A DNA stretch of 23,397 bases from DATJQF01 sp035505995. GTDB taxonomy: Bacteria; Bacteroidota; Bacteroidia; Bacteroidales; FEN-979. Made by a program: the position numbers and the translations under genes. The notes below the pieces were generated by a model that saw only the letters and a program-made list of their open reading frames with translations, ran no database searches and was not told the origin of the DNA. Where the stretch lies: contig DATJQF010000174.1 of NCBI GenBank assembly GCA_035505995.1, positions 1 through 23,397 of the forward strand, written 5' to 3'. Positions 1-6,790 of the stretch are shown here, in pieces. Position 1 is the stretch's first letter. Each line of letters begins with the position of its first letter.

Positions 1-68
1 CTGAATTCGATCGTAAGGACCAGCAGAATAACCACCAGGATCCCGGCACCGATACAGATTGCGATCAT
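1..68 (-). CDS. N-terminal fragment of a membrane protein (partial)
   Basis: Only the first 22 codons lie inside the window. The frame opens with ATG at 68 and reads a short, strongly hydrophobic stretch (MIAICIGAGILVVILL...) that looks like a signal anchor or first membrane helix and contains no stop before the window edge. The start codon overlaps the stop codon of the upstream glycosyltransferase in an ATGA arrangement, which indicates translational coupling and one transcript. By context it may belong to cell-envelope glycan synthesis, but the fragment is too short to assign a family. Confidence 0.6.
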   Translation of the reverse strand, partial: MIAICIGAGILVVILLVLTIEF

Positions 69-823
69 GCTTTCGGTTTGCTCAGTTCTATCGTCTTGGC
101 AATTTTCAGGGAGCCGTAAACGGCCGCCAGGAACGACCACATGAATCCCGGGTAGCCGTCGAGGATCCCTCCTTTGATGAAATAAAAAGTAAAGAAGCTC
201 ACCGGGAATTTCAAAGCGGCTGTCCAGGGGTTGAATTTTTTCCCTTTACTGGCGTATCCTTCGGCAGCAGCCGTGGTGTACAGGTTGATCTTCTCCAGGT
301 GATGGAACAGGTCGCGGTAGGAGTAATGATGCATGGGATGGAGCAGTCTCCCCGCGGGACCTTCCACGACAATCCCTTCATGGACCGGGTCGATGGTGAA
401 ACGGCCTTTGCGCCGGTCGAACAGCCTCAGGTGGGATTCCTTTCCCATCCCGCTGTGCTTCATCCTTCTTCCCAGATAAAATACCGAAAACGGGATCCGG
501 TAACCTGCGTTAGGAATTTCCGCTGCAGCCATCAGCTCCTTGATTTCCAGGGAAAGTTCCGGCGTGACCACTTCATCCGCATCCACGGAAAGCACCCAGT
601 CATAGAGAGCGTTCTCCGTCGCATATTGCTTCTGCCTGCCGAAACCTTCAAAATCGTGCGTCATTACCCGGCAACCTTCTGCCCGGCAGATCTCGGCCGT
701 GCGGTCGGAGGAGTTATCGTCCACGACCAGGATCTCATTCGCCAGTCCCTTTAAGGAATCCAGGCAACGCCGGATATTCAGCTCCTCGTTCCGGGTGATG
801 ATGATAACGGAAAGTTGGGTCAT
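65..823 (-). CDS. Family 2 glycosyltransferase, WaaE/KdtX-like
   Basis: This is a 252-residue GT-A fold transferase predicted to move a sugar from a nucleotide-sugar donor to a lipopolysaccharide core or similar envelope acceptor at the inner face of the inner membrane. The N-terminus has the typical nucleotide-binding start (LSVIIITRNEE, residues 4-14), an LVVDDNSSDRT loop at about 32-42, and the metal-binding DAD at 81-83 (VLSVDADEV). The C-terminal third has hydrophobic and aromatic patches that could rest on the membrane. Length and motif order match WaaE-type enzymes; acceptor and sugar cannot be told from sequence. It starts 12 bases after the amidase stop and overlaps the next gene by 4 bases, so the three probably form one operon. 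Confidence 0.85.
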   Translation of the reverse strand: MTQLSVIIITRNEELNIRRCLDSLKGLANEILVVDDNSSDRTAEICRAEGCRVMTHDFEGFGRQKQYATENALYDWVLSVDADEVVTPELSLEIKELMAAAEIPNAGYRIPFSVFYLGRRMKHSGMGKESHLRLFDRRKGRFTIDPVHEGIVVEGPAGRLLHPMHHYSYRDLFHHLEKINLYTTAAAEGYASKGKKFNPWTAALKFPVSFFTFYFIKGGILDGYPGFMWSFLAAVYGSLKIAKTIELSKPKA

Positions 824-835
824 CGGCGGTATCGT

Positions 836-1630
836 TTATCGGATGATGAATTGATCCCAGTCAAGCCCCACCGGGAAGGATCTCCTGAAATCTTCCAGTT
901 CCTTCCGGTCAATCGCTGCAGTAACGACAGAAGGTGTCTCCTTATCTGCAATCCCAAGTATGAACCCTTTGTGATCCACGATCACCGACTCTCCCAGGTG
1001 GTCCGTTCCATCCCCGTCTTTTCCGACCCGGTTGACTCCCGCCACAAAAGCCAGGTTCTCGATCGCCCGGGCGGTCAGCAGGGATTTCCAGACCGCGTGA
1101 CGGCTGGCCGGCCAGTTGGCTGCATAGATCAGCAGATCGTATTCGTAATCATTCCCGTTCATACGGTTTTTGCTCCATACCGGGAACCGGAGGTCATAGC
1201 ACACCAGCGGGAGTATCTTCCATCCTTTCACCTCAATGATAATCCTCCGGGTTCCCGGAGTCAATTTCCTGTTTTCGTCGCTCATCCGGAACAGGTGCCG
1301 CTTGTCATAGTATTCATAATGACCATCCGGGAACATCGCGATGAGGCGGTTATAATACTTCCCGTCCTCTGCGATCAGCAGGCTCCCGATGATGACCGCT
1401 TTTTTTTCTGCCGATTTCTCTCTCAGGAAATGCACCGAGGGTCCGTTCATGTACTCTGCACACCGTTCGGGATGGATGGAGAAGCCCGTATTGAAAGTCT
1501 CGGGAAGCAGGATCAGGTCGACCGGATCTGGCAGTTGTTCCAGGTGCATGGAAAGCTTTTCCATATTCTGTACGGGATCCTCCCAGGTGAGGTCCGGCTG
1601 GATCAGCGACAGGGTCAGTACCGGGTCCAA
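836..1630 (-). CDS. Nitrilase-superfamily amidase, YafV/omega-amidase-like
   Basis: This is a 264-residue carbon-nitrogen hydrolase. All three catalytic residues of the nitrilase fold are visible: Glu44 (LLPETFNTGF), Lys110 (YYDKRHLF) and Cys144 (LVCYDLRFP), followed by the conserved ANWP at 171-174. The CYDLRFP motif and the size fit the YafV/NIT2 group, which hydrolyses the omega-amide of alpha-ketoglutaramate or alpha-ketosuccinamate as a metabolite-repair step after glutamine transamination; the substrate here is inferred. The start chosen is a TTG at 1630: an in-frame stop lies a short way upstream, no ATG occurs before the first beta strand, and the next Met (residue 23) would remove that strand. 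The gene is divergent from phosphoglycerate kinase. Confidence 0.85.
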   Translation of the reverse strand: MDPVLTLSLIQPDLTWEDPVQNMEKLSMHLEQLPDPVDLILLPETFNTGFSIHPERCAEYMNGPSVHFLREKSAEKKAVIIGSLLIAEDGKYYNRLIAMFPDGHYEYYDKRHLFRMSDENRKLTPGTRRIIIEVKGWKILPLVCYDLRFPVWSKNRMNGNDYEYDLLIYAANWPASRHAVWKSLLTARAIENLAFVAGVNRVGKDGDGTDHLGESVIVDHKGFILGIADKETPSVVTAAIDRKELEDFRRSFPVGLDWDQFIIR

Positions 1631-1667
1631 GGTTTCGTTTTGTTTTTCAGGGTAAAATTATAAATAG

Positions 1668-1700
1668 TTGCAGTTTTGCCTTTGAAAAATTTTAAATTTG
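1668..1700 (+). promoter_or_regulatory. Likely promoter of pgk
   Basis: TAAATTTG at 1693-1700 matches the Bacteroidota -7 consensus TAnnTTTG exactly. The best -33 candidate is TTG at 1668-1670, with a spacer of 22 that is 2-3 bases longer than usual. The start codon at 1722 would leave a short A-rich leader of roughly 15 bases with no Shine-Dalgarno sequence. Confidence 0.45.
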
Positions 1701-1721
1701 TCCAGATAAAAATGAAAGGCC

Positions 1722-2912
1722 ATGCGAACGATTGATCAATTTGATTTCAGGAACAAGAGGGCTTTGATCAGGGTGGATTTCAATGTTCCTCTGGATGACG
1801 CCTACCAGATTACCGACACTACGCGTATTGATGCAACGATACCAACGATCACAAAAATACTGGGCAGCGGAGGGTCCGTGATCCTGATGTCCCACCTCGG
1901 GAGGCCCAAAGGAGGACCGGAGGAAAAGTTCTCCCTGAAGCACCTGGTTCCCTACCTCTCGGAAAAGCTGAAGCTTCCGGTGAAGTTTGCCGATGACTGT
2001 ATCGGGCCGCAGGCCCGGCAGCTTTCGGGCGATCTGAAACCGGGAGAGGTGCTGTTGCTGGAGAACCTGAGGTTTTACAAGGAAGAAGAGAAAGGCGATG
2101 AGGCCTTTGCCGGGAAACTGGCTTCCCTGGGAGATGTGTATGTGAATGATGCCTTCGGGACGGCGCACCGGGCGCATGCTTCCACTACGATCATCGCCAA
2201 GTTCTTTCCGGATGCCAAAATGTTCGGGTATGTGATGGCCAACGAAGTGATGAACCTGGAGAAAGTGCTGAAAAATGCAAAGCGTCCCTTCACGGCCATC
2301 CTGGGCGGCGCTAAGGTTTCCGGAAAGATCGAGATCATCAACCACCTGATGGATAAAGTCGATAACCTGGTGATCGGCGGGGGCATGATGTTCACCTTCA
2401 TCAAATCGCTGGGAGGCGAGATCGGCAACTCGATCGTGGAGGAGGATCTGCTGGAGCTGGCCAAGAATACCGTGGAAGGAGCCAAGATGATGGGCGTGAA
2501 CCTTTACCTTCCTCCGGATGCGATCATCGCGGATGCCTTTTCCAATGATGCCAATAAGAAGACGTCCAGCGCCTACGATATCCAGGTGCCCTGGATGGGA
2601 ATGGATATCGGCCCGTCCGCCTGTGAAAAATTCGAACATGTTATCCAGAAATCCGCTACCATCCTGTGGAACGGACCGATGGGAGTTTTTGAGCTGAACA
2701 ATTTCGAGGAAGGGACGAAATTCATTGCACAGGCCGTGGCCAAGGCCACGCAGAATGGAGCTTTTTCCCTGATCGGCGGCGGGGATTCGGTTTCGGCCAT
2801 CAACAAATACGGACTGGCCGACCAGGTTTCCTATGTCTCCACCGGCGGGGGAGCCATGCTGGAATATATCGAAGGCAAGGAGCTTCCGGGCATCAAAGCC
2901 ATCGGGGATTGA
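1722..2912 (+). CDS. pgk: Phosphoglycerate kinase
   Basis: This 396-residue cytoplasmic enzyme transfers phosphate between 1,3-bisphosphoglycerate and ADP, the first ATP-forming step of lower glycolysis. The family signatures are all in place: RVDFNVPL (17-24), the substrate-binding SHLGRPKG (57-64), ENLRFY (114-119), LGGAKVSGK (194-202), the nucleotide loop WNGPMGVFE (316-324), GGGDS (352-356) and STGGGA (373-378). Length is normal for a bacterial PGK. It starts at ATG 1722 behind a TAnnTTTG promoter element. Its stop codon overlaps the TTG start of the following glycosyltransferase, so the two are probably co-transcribed; this pairing looks like local operon packing and not a pathway link. 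Confidence 0.98.
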   Translation: MRTIDQFDFRNKRALIRVDFNVPLDDAYQITDTTRIDATIPTITKILGSGGSVILMSHLGRPKGGPEEKFSLKHLVPYLSEKLKLPVKFADDCIGPQARQLSGDLKPGEVLLLENLRFYKEEEKGDEAFAGKLASLGDVYVNDAFGTAHRAHASTTIIAKFFPDAKMFGYVMANEVMNLEKVLKNAKRPFTAILGGAKVSGKIEIINHLMDKVDNLVIGGGMMFTFIKSLGGEIGNSIVEEDLLELAKNTVEGAKMMGVNLYLPPDAIIADAFSNDANKKTSSAYDIQVPWMGMDIGPSACEKFEHVIQKSATILWNGPMGVFELNNFEEGTKFIAQAVAKATQNGAFSLIGGGDSVSAINKYGLADQVSYVSTGGGAMLEYIEGKELPGIKAIGD

Positions 2913-3886
2913 AAAAGATCATTGTCAGCCGGACCGACAACCTCGGGGATGTTGTCCTGACGCTTCCGGTTGCAGGCCTTATTAAAAAATACTTTCCGGA
3001 CGTTACCTTACTCTTCCTGGGGAAATCCTATACCCGTCCGTTGCTCGAATCCTGCGTGCATGTAGATGAGTTCCTGGACTGGGATCTGCTTTCAGCGGAC
3101 CGGGAGGCTTCAGAAAAAATCAGGAACCTCCAAGCCGATGCCGTGGTGCATGTTTTTCCCGTAAAAGAGATCGCCCGGCTGGCCCGTAAAGCAGGCATCC
3201 CGCTGAGGATCGGCACTTCACACAGGTGGTATCACTGGCTTAACTGCAACAAGCTGGTCCATTATTCGCGGAAGAATTCTGCCCTGCACGAAGCCCAATT
3301 GAACCTGAAGCTGCTGGAGCCGCTGGGCATCACCCAATCCCTGACCCTGAAAGAAATTCCTGCATATTACGGGCTTAAGGTGCAGGCCGACCGGCTTCCT
3401 TCCGCCGGAGGCGCGATGCATCTCATCCTGCATCCGAAATCCAAAGGAAGCGCCCGGGAATGGGGATTGGATCATTACGCACAACTGGTCCGGCTGCTTC
3501 CAGCGGAAAAATTCAAAATCTATATTACAGGGACCCGTGAGGAAGGGCTGATGATGAAGGATCTCTTCGCTGAACTGGGAGACCGGGTATCCGATATGAC
3601 CGGGAAATTCACCCTTTCGGAACTGATCCGTTTTATCGCTTCCTGCGACGCGCTGGTTGCGGCCAGTACCGGCCCGCTGCATATCGCCGCCGCACTGGGT
3701 AAAAAGACGGTCGGGATCTACGCCCCGATGCGGCCGATCTTTCCGCAGCGATGGGCCCCGCTGGGAGAAAATGCCGGGTATCTTTCCCTGGATAAAAAGT
3801 GCAAAAAATGCAGGGGGAAGAAGGAATGCGAATGCATCCGCAGTATAACGCCCCAAGAAGTCGCCTCGAAACTGTTGACCCGGTGA
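2909..3886 (+). CDS. Family 9 glycosyltransferase (ADP-heptose:LPS heptosyltransferase-like)
   Basis: This is a 325-residue GT-B fold enzyme of family GT9, which adds heptose or related sugars to lipopolysaccharide core on the cytoplasmic face of the inner membrane. Seen directly: the N-terminal SRTDNLGDVVLTLP (7-20), LHPKSKGSAREWGLDHY (174-190), TGTREEG (208-214), and the C-terminal donor-site motif STGPLHIAAALGKKTVGIYAP (253-273, given here by its key residues Ser253-Gly255-His258). The tail has clustered cysteines (C298, C301, C307, C309) before the ITPQEV helix, an arrangement common in this family. The start is TTG at 2909, overlapping the pgk stop; it is the only plausible one, since KKIIVSRTDN begins the first beta strand. 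Donor and acceptor are inferred only from family. Confidence 0.85.
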   Translation: MKKIIVSRTDNLGDVVLTLPVAGLIKKYFPDVTLLFLGKSYTRPLLESCVHVDEFLDWDLLSADREASEKIRNLQADAVVHVFPVKEIARLARKAGIPLRIGTSHRWYHWLNCNKLVHYSRKNSALHEAQLNLKLLEPLGITQSLTLKEIPAYYGLKVQADRLPSAGGAMHLILHPKSKGSAREWGLDHYAQLVRLLPAEKFKIYITGTREEGLMMKDLFAELGDRVSDMTGKFTLSELIRFIASCDALVAASTGPLHIAAALGKKTVGIYAPMRPIFPQRWAPLGENAGYLSLDKKCKKCRGKKECECIRSITPQEVASKLLTR

Positions 3887-3896
3887 CCTGTTGACC
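3873..3896. repeat. Three tandem 8-base units, consensus TGTTGACC
   Basis: TGTTGACC (3873-3880), CGGTGACC (3881-3888) and TGTTGACC (3889-3896) follow each other exactly in 8-base register. They cover the last codons and stop (TGA 3884-3886) of the heptosyltransferase-like gene and fill the 12-base space before the convergent cvpA stop. A second, more degenerate copy of the same periodic repeat lies at 18147-18178. Confidence 0.6.
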
Positions 3897-3898
3897 GC

Positions 3899-4408
3899 CT
3901 ACTTTCCCCCTGTCTCCGGAAACCTGATCTCCGCTTTGAAGATCTTCATCAATTCAGGAAAGACCTTTTCAACGTATCCATAGAACATGGACTTGCTTTT
4001 GGTTTCGCGGGGAATAAGCTTTGAATTCCGGTCGAATCCGTTCAGAATAAAAAAAAGGATGCTCAGGAGGAAGACCCCTTTCAGCAGTCCGAACAATCCT
4101 CCCAGGATCCGGTTGAAAATGCCCATTCCCATGGCATCGGCCATCTTATCCAGTGCTTTCCCCAGGAGCAGCACCAGGATCACGACGATGAGGAAGGTCA
4201 CGGTGAAGGAAAGGATAGGCAGCCAGGTCCGGCTGGGCTTCAGATGCTCAAGAAGAATGCCGTCCAGGTAATTCGAAAAATGAACGGCCGCGTATATTCC
4301 CAGCACCAGGGCGACCAGCGAAGCCAGGCTGATGATGAGCCCCTTGCGGATCCCCAGGATCAGGAGCAGGGCCAGGAACACAATAATGATGATGTCGAGG
4401 ACATTCAT
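3899..4408 (-). CDS. CvpA family membrane protein
   Basis: This is a 169-residue protein with four predicted transmembrane helices at about residues 4-21, 26-44, 63-83 and 105-123. The conserved loop between helices 1 and 2 (LGIRKGLI) and the glycine-rich stretch at helix 4 (NRILGGLFGLLKG) are typical of the CvpA/colicin V production family. CvpA proteins are inner-membrane proteins linked to envelope stress resistance; the molecular function is unsettled. The start codon overlaps the stop of the upstream ABC ATPase by 4 bases (ATGA), so it is the last gene of an MlaE-MlaF-CvpA operon and may share a role in envelope lipid homeostasis. Confidence 0.85.
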   Translation of the reverse strand: MNVLDIIIIVFLALLLILGIRKGLIISLASLVALVLGIYAAVHFSNYLDGILLEHLKPSRTWLPILSFTVTFLIVVILVLLLGKALDKMADAMGMGIFNRILGGLFGLLKGVFLLSILFFILNGFDRNSKLIPRETKSKSMFYGYVEKVFPELMKIFKAEIRFPETGGK

Positions 4409-5172
4409 TGATTATCCAGTAAAAGCGATTGCTTCAGGCGGGAAGTAAGCTCGGTCCCGAACACGAATTCATTCAGCTCCTTGTTCTTCGTATAAAGGAT
4501 ATCTTTACTCATCCCCTTCCACCACAGATTTCCTTTATAAATAAAAGCGACGTTATCCCCGATGCTTAAGACCGAATTCATGTCGTGGGTATTGATGATC
4601 GTGGTGATCTGGTATTCTTCCGTGATCTCTTTGATAAGCAGGTCGATGAGGCCCGATGTAATGGGATCCAGGCCCGAATTGGGCTCATCGCAGAAGAGGT
4701 ACTGCGGATGCATGGCGATGGCACGGGCAATGGCTACCCGTTTCCGCATCCCCCCGCTCAGCTCCGAGGTCATCAGCCGGTTGGTTCCGGGAAGGTTAAC
4801 GCGCTGGAGCACGAAATTCACCCTTTCCAGCTTTTCCGGGTAGGGTTGCCGGGTAAACATGTTCAGCGGGAACATCACATTCTGCTCCACGTTCATATAG
4901 TCGAACAGGGCGGCCCCCTGGAACAGCATGCCGATCTCCTGGCGCAGGGCTTTCCGCTGGTTGAAATTCATGTTGGTGAAATTCCTCCCCGTGTACAGGA
5001 TCTCGCCGGAGTCCGGTTCGAACAGCCCGACCAGGCATTTCATCAGCACCGTCTTGCCGGATCCGCTTTGACCGATGATCAGGTTGATCTTCCCTCGCTC
5101 AAAGGTGCAGTCGATATCTTTCAGGACCTGCTGCTCCCCGAAATACTTGTTGATATTCTTCGCTTCGATCAT
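4405..5172 (-). CDS. mlaF: ABC transporter ATPase, MlaF-like
   Basis: This 255-residue ATPase would energise phospholipid movement between the membranes together with the MlaE-type permease encoded just upstream. Motifs in order: Walker A GQSGSGKT (34-41), Q-loop Gln85 (MLFQGAALFD, the form typical of Mla/TTG2 ATPases), signature ELSGGMRKR (137-145), Walker B YLFCDEPNSGLDP (158-170, catalytic Glu163) and the H-loop His196 (INTHDMNS). The C-terminal tail is longer than the core fold, as in MlaF. It overlaps its neighbours by 4 bases on both sides, so translation of all three genes is coupled. No MCE-domain MlaD gene is present next to it in this window. Confidence 0.9.
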   Translation of the reverse strand: MIEAKNINKYFGEQQVLKDIDCTFERGKINLIIGQSGSGKTVLMKCLVGLFEPDSGEILYTGRNFTNMNFNQRKALRQEIGMLFQGAALFDYMNVEQNVMFPLNMFTRQPYPEKLERVNFVLQRVNLPGTNRLMTSELSGGMRKRVAIARAIAMHPQYLFCDEPNSGLDPITSGLIDLLIKEITEEYQITTIINTHDMNSVLSIGDNVAFIYKGNLWWKGMSKDILYTKNKELNEFVFGTELTSRLKQSLLLDNQ

Positions 5173-5909
5173 GTGAGCAGGATCTGGGTCAGGATCAGGT
5201 TGAACAGGATGATCAGGATGCTGCTGTACACCACCGCCTTGGTGCTGGCCTGTCCCACTTCCAGCGCTCCTCCCTGGGTCTGGTACCCGTAGAACCCGGA
5301 AACAGTAGAGATGATGAAGGCAAAAAAGACGGTCTTCAGCAGGGCATAAACAATGGAATAGACCTCAAAATCGATCCGGATGCCATGGATGTAATCGGTC
5401 ATCGTGACCAATCCGGAAAGCTCCATCGCGAGCCAACCGCCCAGGATCCCCAGCCACATGCTGAAAACGATCAGCACGGGGTTGATCAGCAGGGAAGCTA
5501 CCACTTTCGGGAATATAAGATAATTGGCGGAATTGACCCCCATGATCTCCAGGGCATCGATCTGTTCGGTGACGCGCATGGTCCCTATCTCCGAGGCAAT
5601 CCTGGAGCCGACTTTGCCGGCCAGTATCAGGCTGATCACGGTCGGAGAGAATTCGAGGATGACGGATTGCCGGGTAGTGAAACCTACCATGGAGAGGGGG
5701 ATCAGGGGGCTGTCGATGTTATATGCGGTCTGAATGGCCACCACCGCCCCCATGAATACGGAGATGAACGCCACGATCCCCATCGATTCGATGCCCAGGC
5801 TCTGGAATTCCAGGAACAGCTGCTGCCAGAAAATCTCCCTTTTCTGGGGGACCGTGAAAACCTTCTGCATCAGCAGAAAATAACGGCCGATGTTGTCAAA
5901 TATGTTCAT
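5169..5909 (-). CDS. mlaE: ABC transporter permease, MlaE family
   Basis: This is a 246-residue inner-membrane permease of the MlaE/YrbE (DUF140) family. It has a short amphipathic N-terminal segment followed by about five hydrophobic helices. The family hallmark region is present: SVILEFSPTVISLILAGKVG with Glu/Phe/Pro before the GKVGSRIASEIGTMRVTEQIDALEIMG coupling loop (about 83-123; key residues Gly-Ser-Arg-Ile-Ala-Ser-Glu and the EQIDAL turn). With MlaF it forms the core of a lipid transporter that keeps outer-membrane asymmetry; direction of transport is not readable from sequence. It is the first gene of the operon, starting at ATG 5909, with about 55 bases to the divergent lipoprotein gene. 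Confidence 0.9.
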   Translation of the reverse strand: MNIFDNIGRYFLLMQKVFTVPQKREIFWQQLFLEFQSLGIESMGIVAFISVFMGAVVAIQTAYNIDSPLIPLSMVGFTTRQSVILEFSPTVISLILAGKVGSRIASEIGTMRVTEQIDALEIMGVNSANYLIFPKVVASLLINPVLIVFSMWLGILGGWLAMELSGLVTMTDYIHGIRIDFEVYSIVYALLKTVFFAFIISTVSGFYGYQTQGGALEVGQASTKAVVYSSILIILFNLILTQILLT

Positions 5910-5952
5910 CCCGTAAATCCGCCGCTAAAATAAGAACAAACAGGCTTCGTTG

Positions 5953-5960
5953 TATCTTTG
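5953..5960 (+). promoter_or_regulatory. TAnnTTTG element before the small lipoprotein
   Basis: TATCTTTG matches the Bacteroidota -7 consensus exactly. No good -33 TTG lies at the expected distance. Transcription would begin about 5 bases after the element, which is essentially at the ATG at 5965, so the message would be leaderless or nearly so. Confidence 0.45.
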
Positions 5961-5964
5961 CAGG

Positions 5965-6102
5965 ATGAAGAACGCGGGAAAATACATCAAAATTATACTG
6001 CTGCTTTTGCTGGCAGGCCTGATTTCCTCGTGTTCCCAATCCTCCTATTCCCAGCACCATCAGAAAAGCCACAAAGACTGCAACTGCCCGGAATGGAAAT
6101 AA
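5965..6102 (+). CDS. Small lipoprotein of 45 residues, unknown function
   Basis: A short frame encodes a lysine-bearing N-terminus, a hydrophobic core (IKIILLLLLAGLI) and a lipobox LISSC with the lipidated Cys at residue 23. This is followed by a Ser/Gln/His-rich 22-residue mature part that ends in DCNCPEWK. This is a complete type II signal peptide in front of a very small exported peptide. An exact TAnnTTTG element ends only 4 bases before the ATG. Its stop codon overlaps the ATG of the following SprT-like gene by 10 bases, so the two are likely translated together. I do not recognise a named family. The two closely spaced cysteines at the C-terminus (CNC) could bind metal or form a disulfide, but that is a guess. 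Confidence 0.7.
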   Translation: MKNAGKYIKIILLLLLAGLISSCSQSSYSQHHQKSHKDCNCPEWK

Positions 6103-6710
6103 CCGCCCCGCCGAATCCGCTCTATTCACTGCCTCCCTTTATTTTGTTGTGGTTCCGGGATCATCCGGTCATGCTGAAGATCTCGCGAAGCCGGTCTTCC
6201 AAGCTGGGGGATTACCGGGCGCCCTCTGCCGGTCATCCGGCCCGGATCACGGTGAACCCGGACCTGAACCGGTACGAATTCCTGGTCACGCTGGTCCATG
6301 AGATGGCCCATCACGAAGTGTGGAAAGAGGCCCGGAAAGGATTTTTCGCCAGGCACAGAAGGATCCCTCCTCACGGGGTCGCCTGGAAGAATCACTATTC
6401 ACGGCTGATGCAGCCGCTGCTGGTACCGGCCTTTTTTCCGCCGGACATGCTGGAGGTTTTGACCGCTTACTTCCGGAACCCTAAAGCATCCTCGAAAACG
6501 GAATCCGGACTGGTAAGGTTGCTGAAGAAATATGATCCGCCCGACGGTAATGAATTCCTGGAATCGCTGCCTTTTGATGCCCTGTTCCGGATTCCCGGCG
6601 GCCGTTCTTTCCGCAAGAAGGAGAAGCTCCGCAAACGATACCGGTGCGTCAGCCTCGACAACCGGAAGATCTACCTGCTTTCCCCCCTGGTCAGGGTCAC
6701 CCGCTTGTAG
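6093..6710 (+). CDS. SprT-like zinc metalloprotein
   Basis: This is a 205-residue protein with a SprT/Spartan-like metallopeptidase core: LVHEMAHHEVW (67-77) supplies the HExxH zinc site (His69, Glu70, His73), and PPHGVAWKNHYSRLM (92-106) supplies the probable third ligand, His94, in the typical HG-x-x-W context. The C-terminal half is basic (FRKKEKLRKRY) and could bind nucleic acid. Family members act on DNA-protein crosslinks in eukaryotes, but the bacterial role is poorly defined. The start at ATG 6093 is chosen because it overlaps the lipoprotein stop in a coupled arrangement; the longer upstream frame would only reread the lipoprotein gene out of frame. Confidence 0.8.
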   Translation: MEITAPPNPLYSLPPFILLWFRDHPVMLKISRSRSSKLGDYRAPSAGHPARITVNPDLNRYEFLVTLVHEMAHHEVWKEARKGFFARHRRIPPHGVAWKNHYSRLMQPLLVPAFFPPDMLEVLTAYFRNPKASSKTESGLVRLLKKYDPPDGNEFLESLPFDALFRIPGGRSFRKKEKLRKRYRCVSLDNRKIYLLSPLVRVTRL

Positions 6711-6735
6711 CCGGCCAACCGGGGATTGTATCCCG

Positions 6736-6766
6736 TTGTTATTCCGGAAGATAGTTTGTACTTTTG
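6736..6766 (+). promoter_or_regulatory. Promoter of the mannose-1-phosphate guanylyltransferase gene
   Basis: TTG at 6736-6738, a spacer of 20 bases and TACTTTTG at 6759-6766 match the Bacteroidota TTG-N19/20-TAnnTTTG pattern. The ATG at 6791 leaves a leader of about 18 bases without a Shine-Dalgarno sequence. Confidence 0.65.
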
Positions 6767-6790
6767 CAAAAAATTTCAAGAACCCCTCAG

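Noticed and set aside
59..1663. Two long plus-strand frames over the glycosyltransferase and amidase genes
   Set aside because: The minus-strand genes have complete catalytic motifs; the plus-strand frames have none.
1692..2639. A 315-codon frame antisense to pgk
   Set aside because: It mirrors a certain gene and its composition is that of a shadow frame with no motif of its own.
5958..6092. N-terminal extension of the SprT-like gene
   Set aside because: It rereads the lipoprotein gene in another frame, with no family similarity. ATG 6093 gives a normal start coupled to the lipoprotein stop.
6711..6730. CCGG-CCAA-CCGG as a terminator after the SprT-like gene
   Set aside because: The stem is only 4 bp and no T-run follows.
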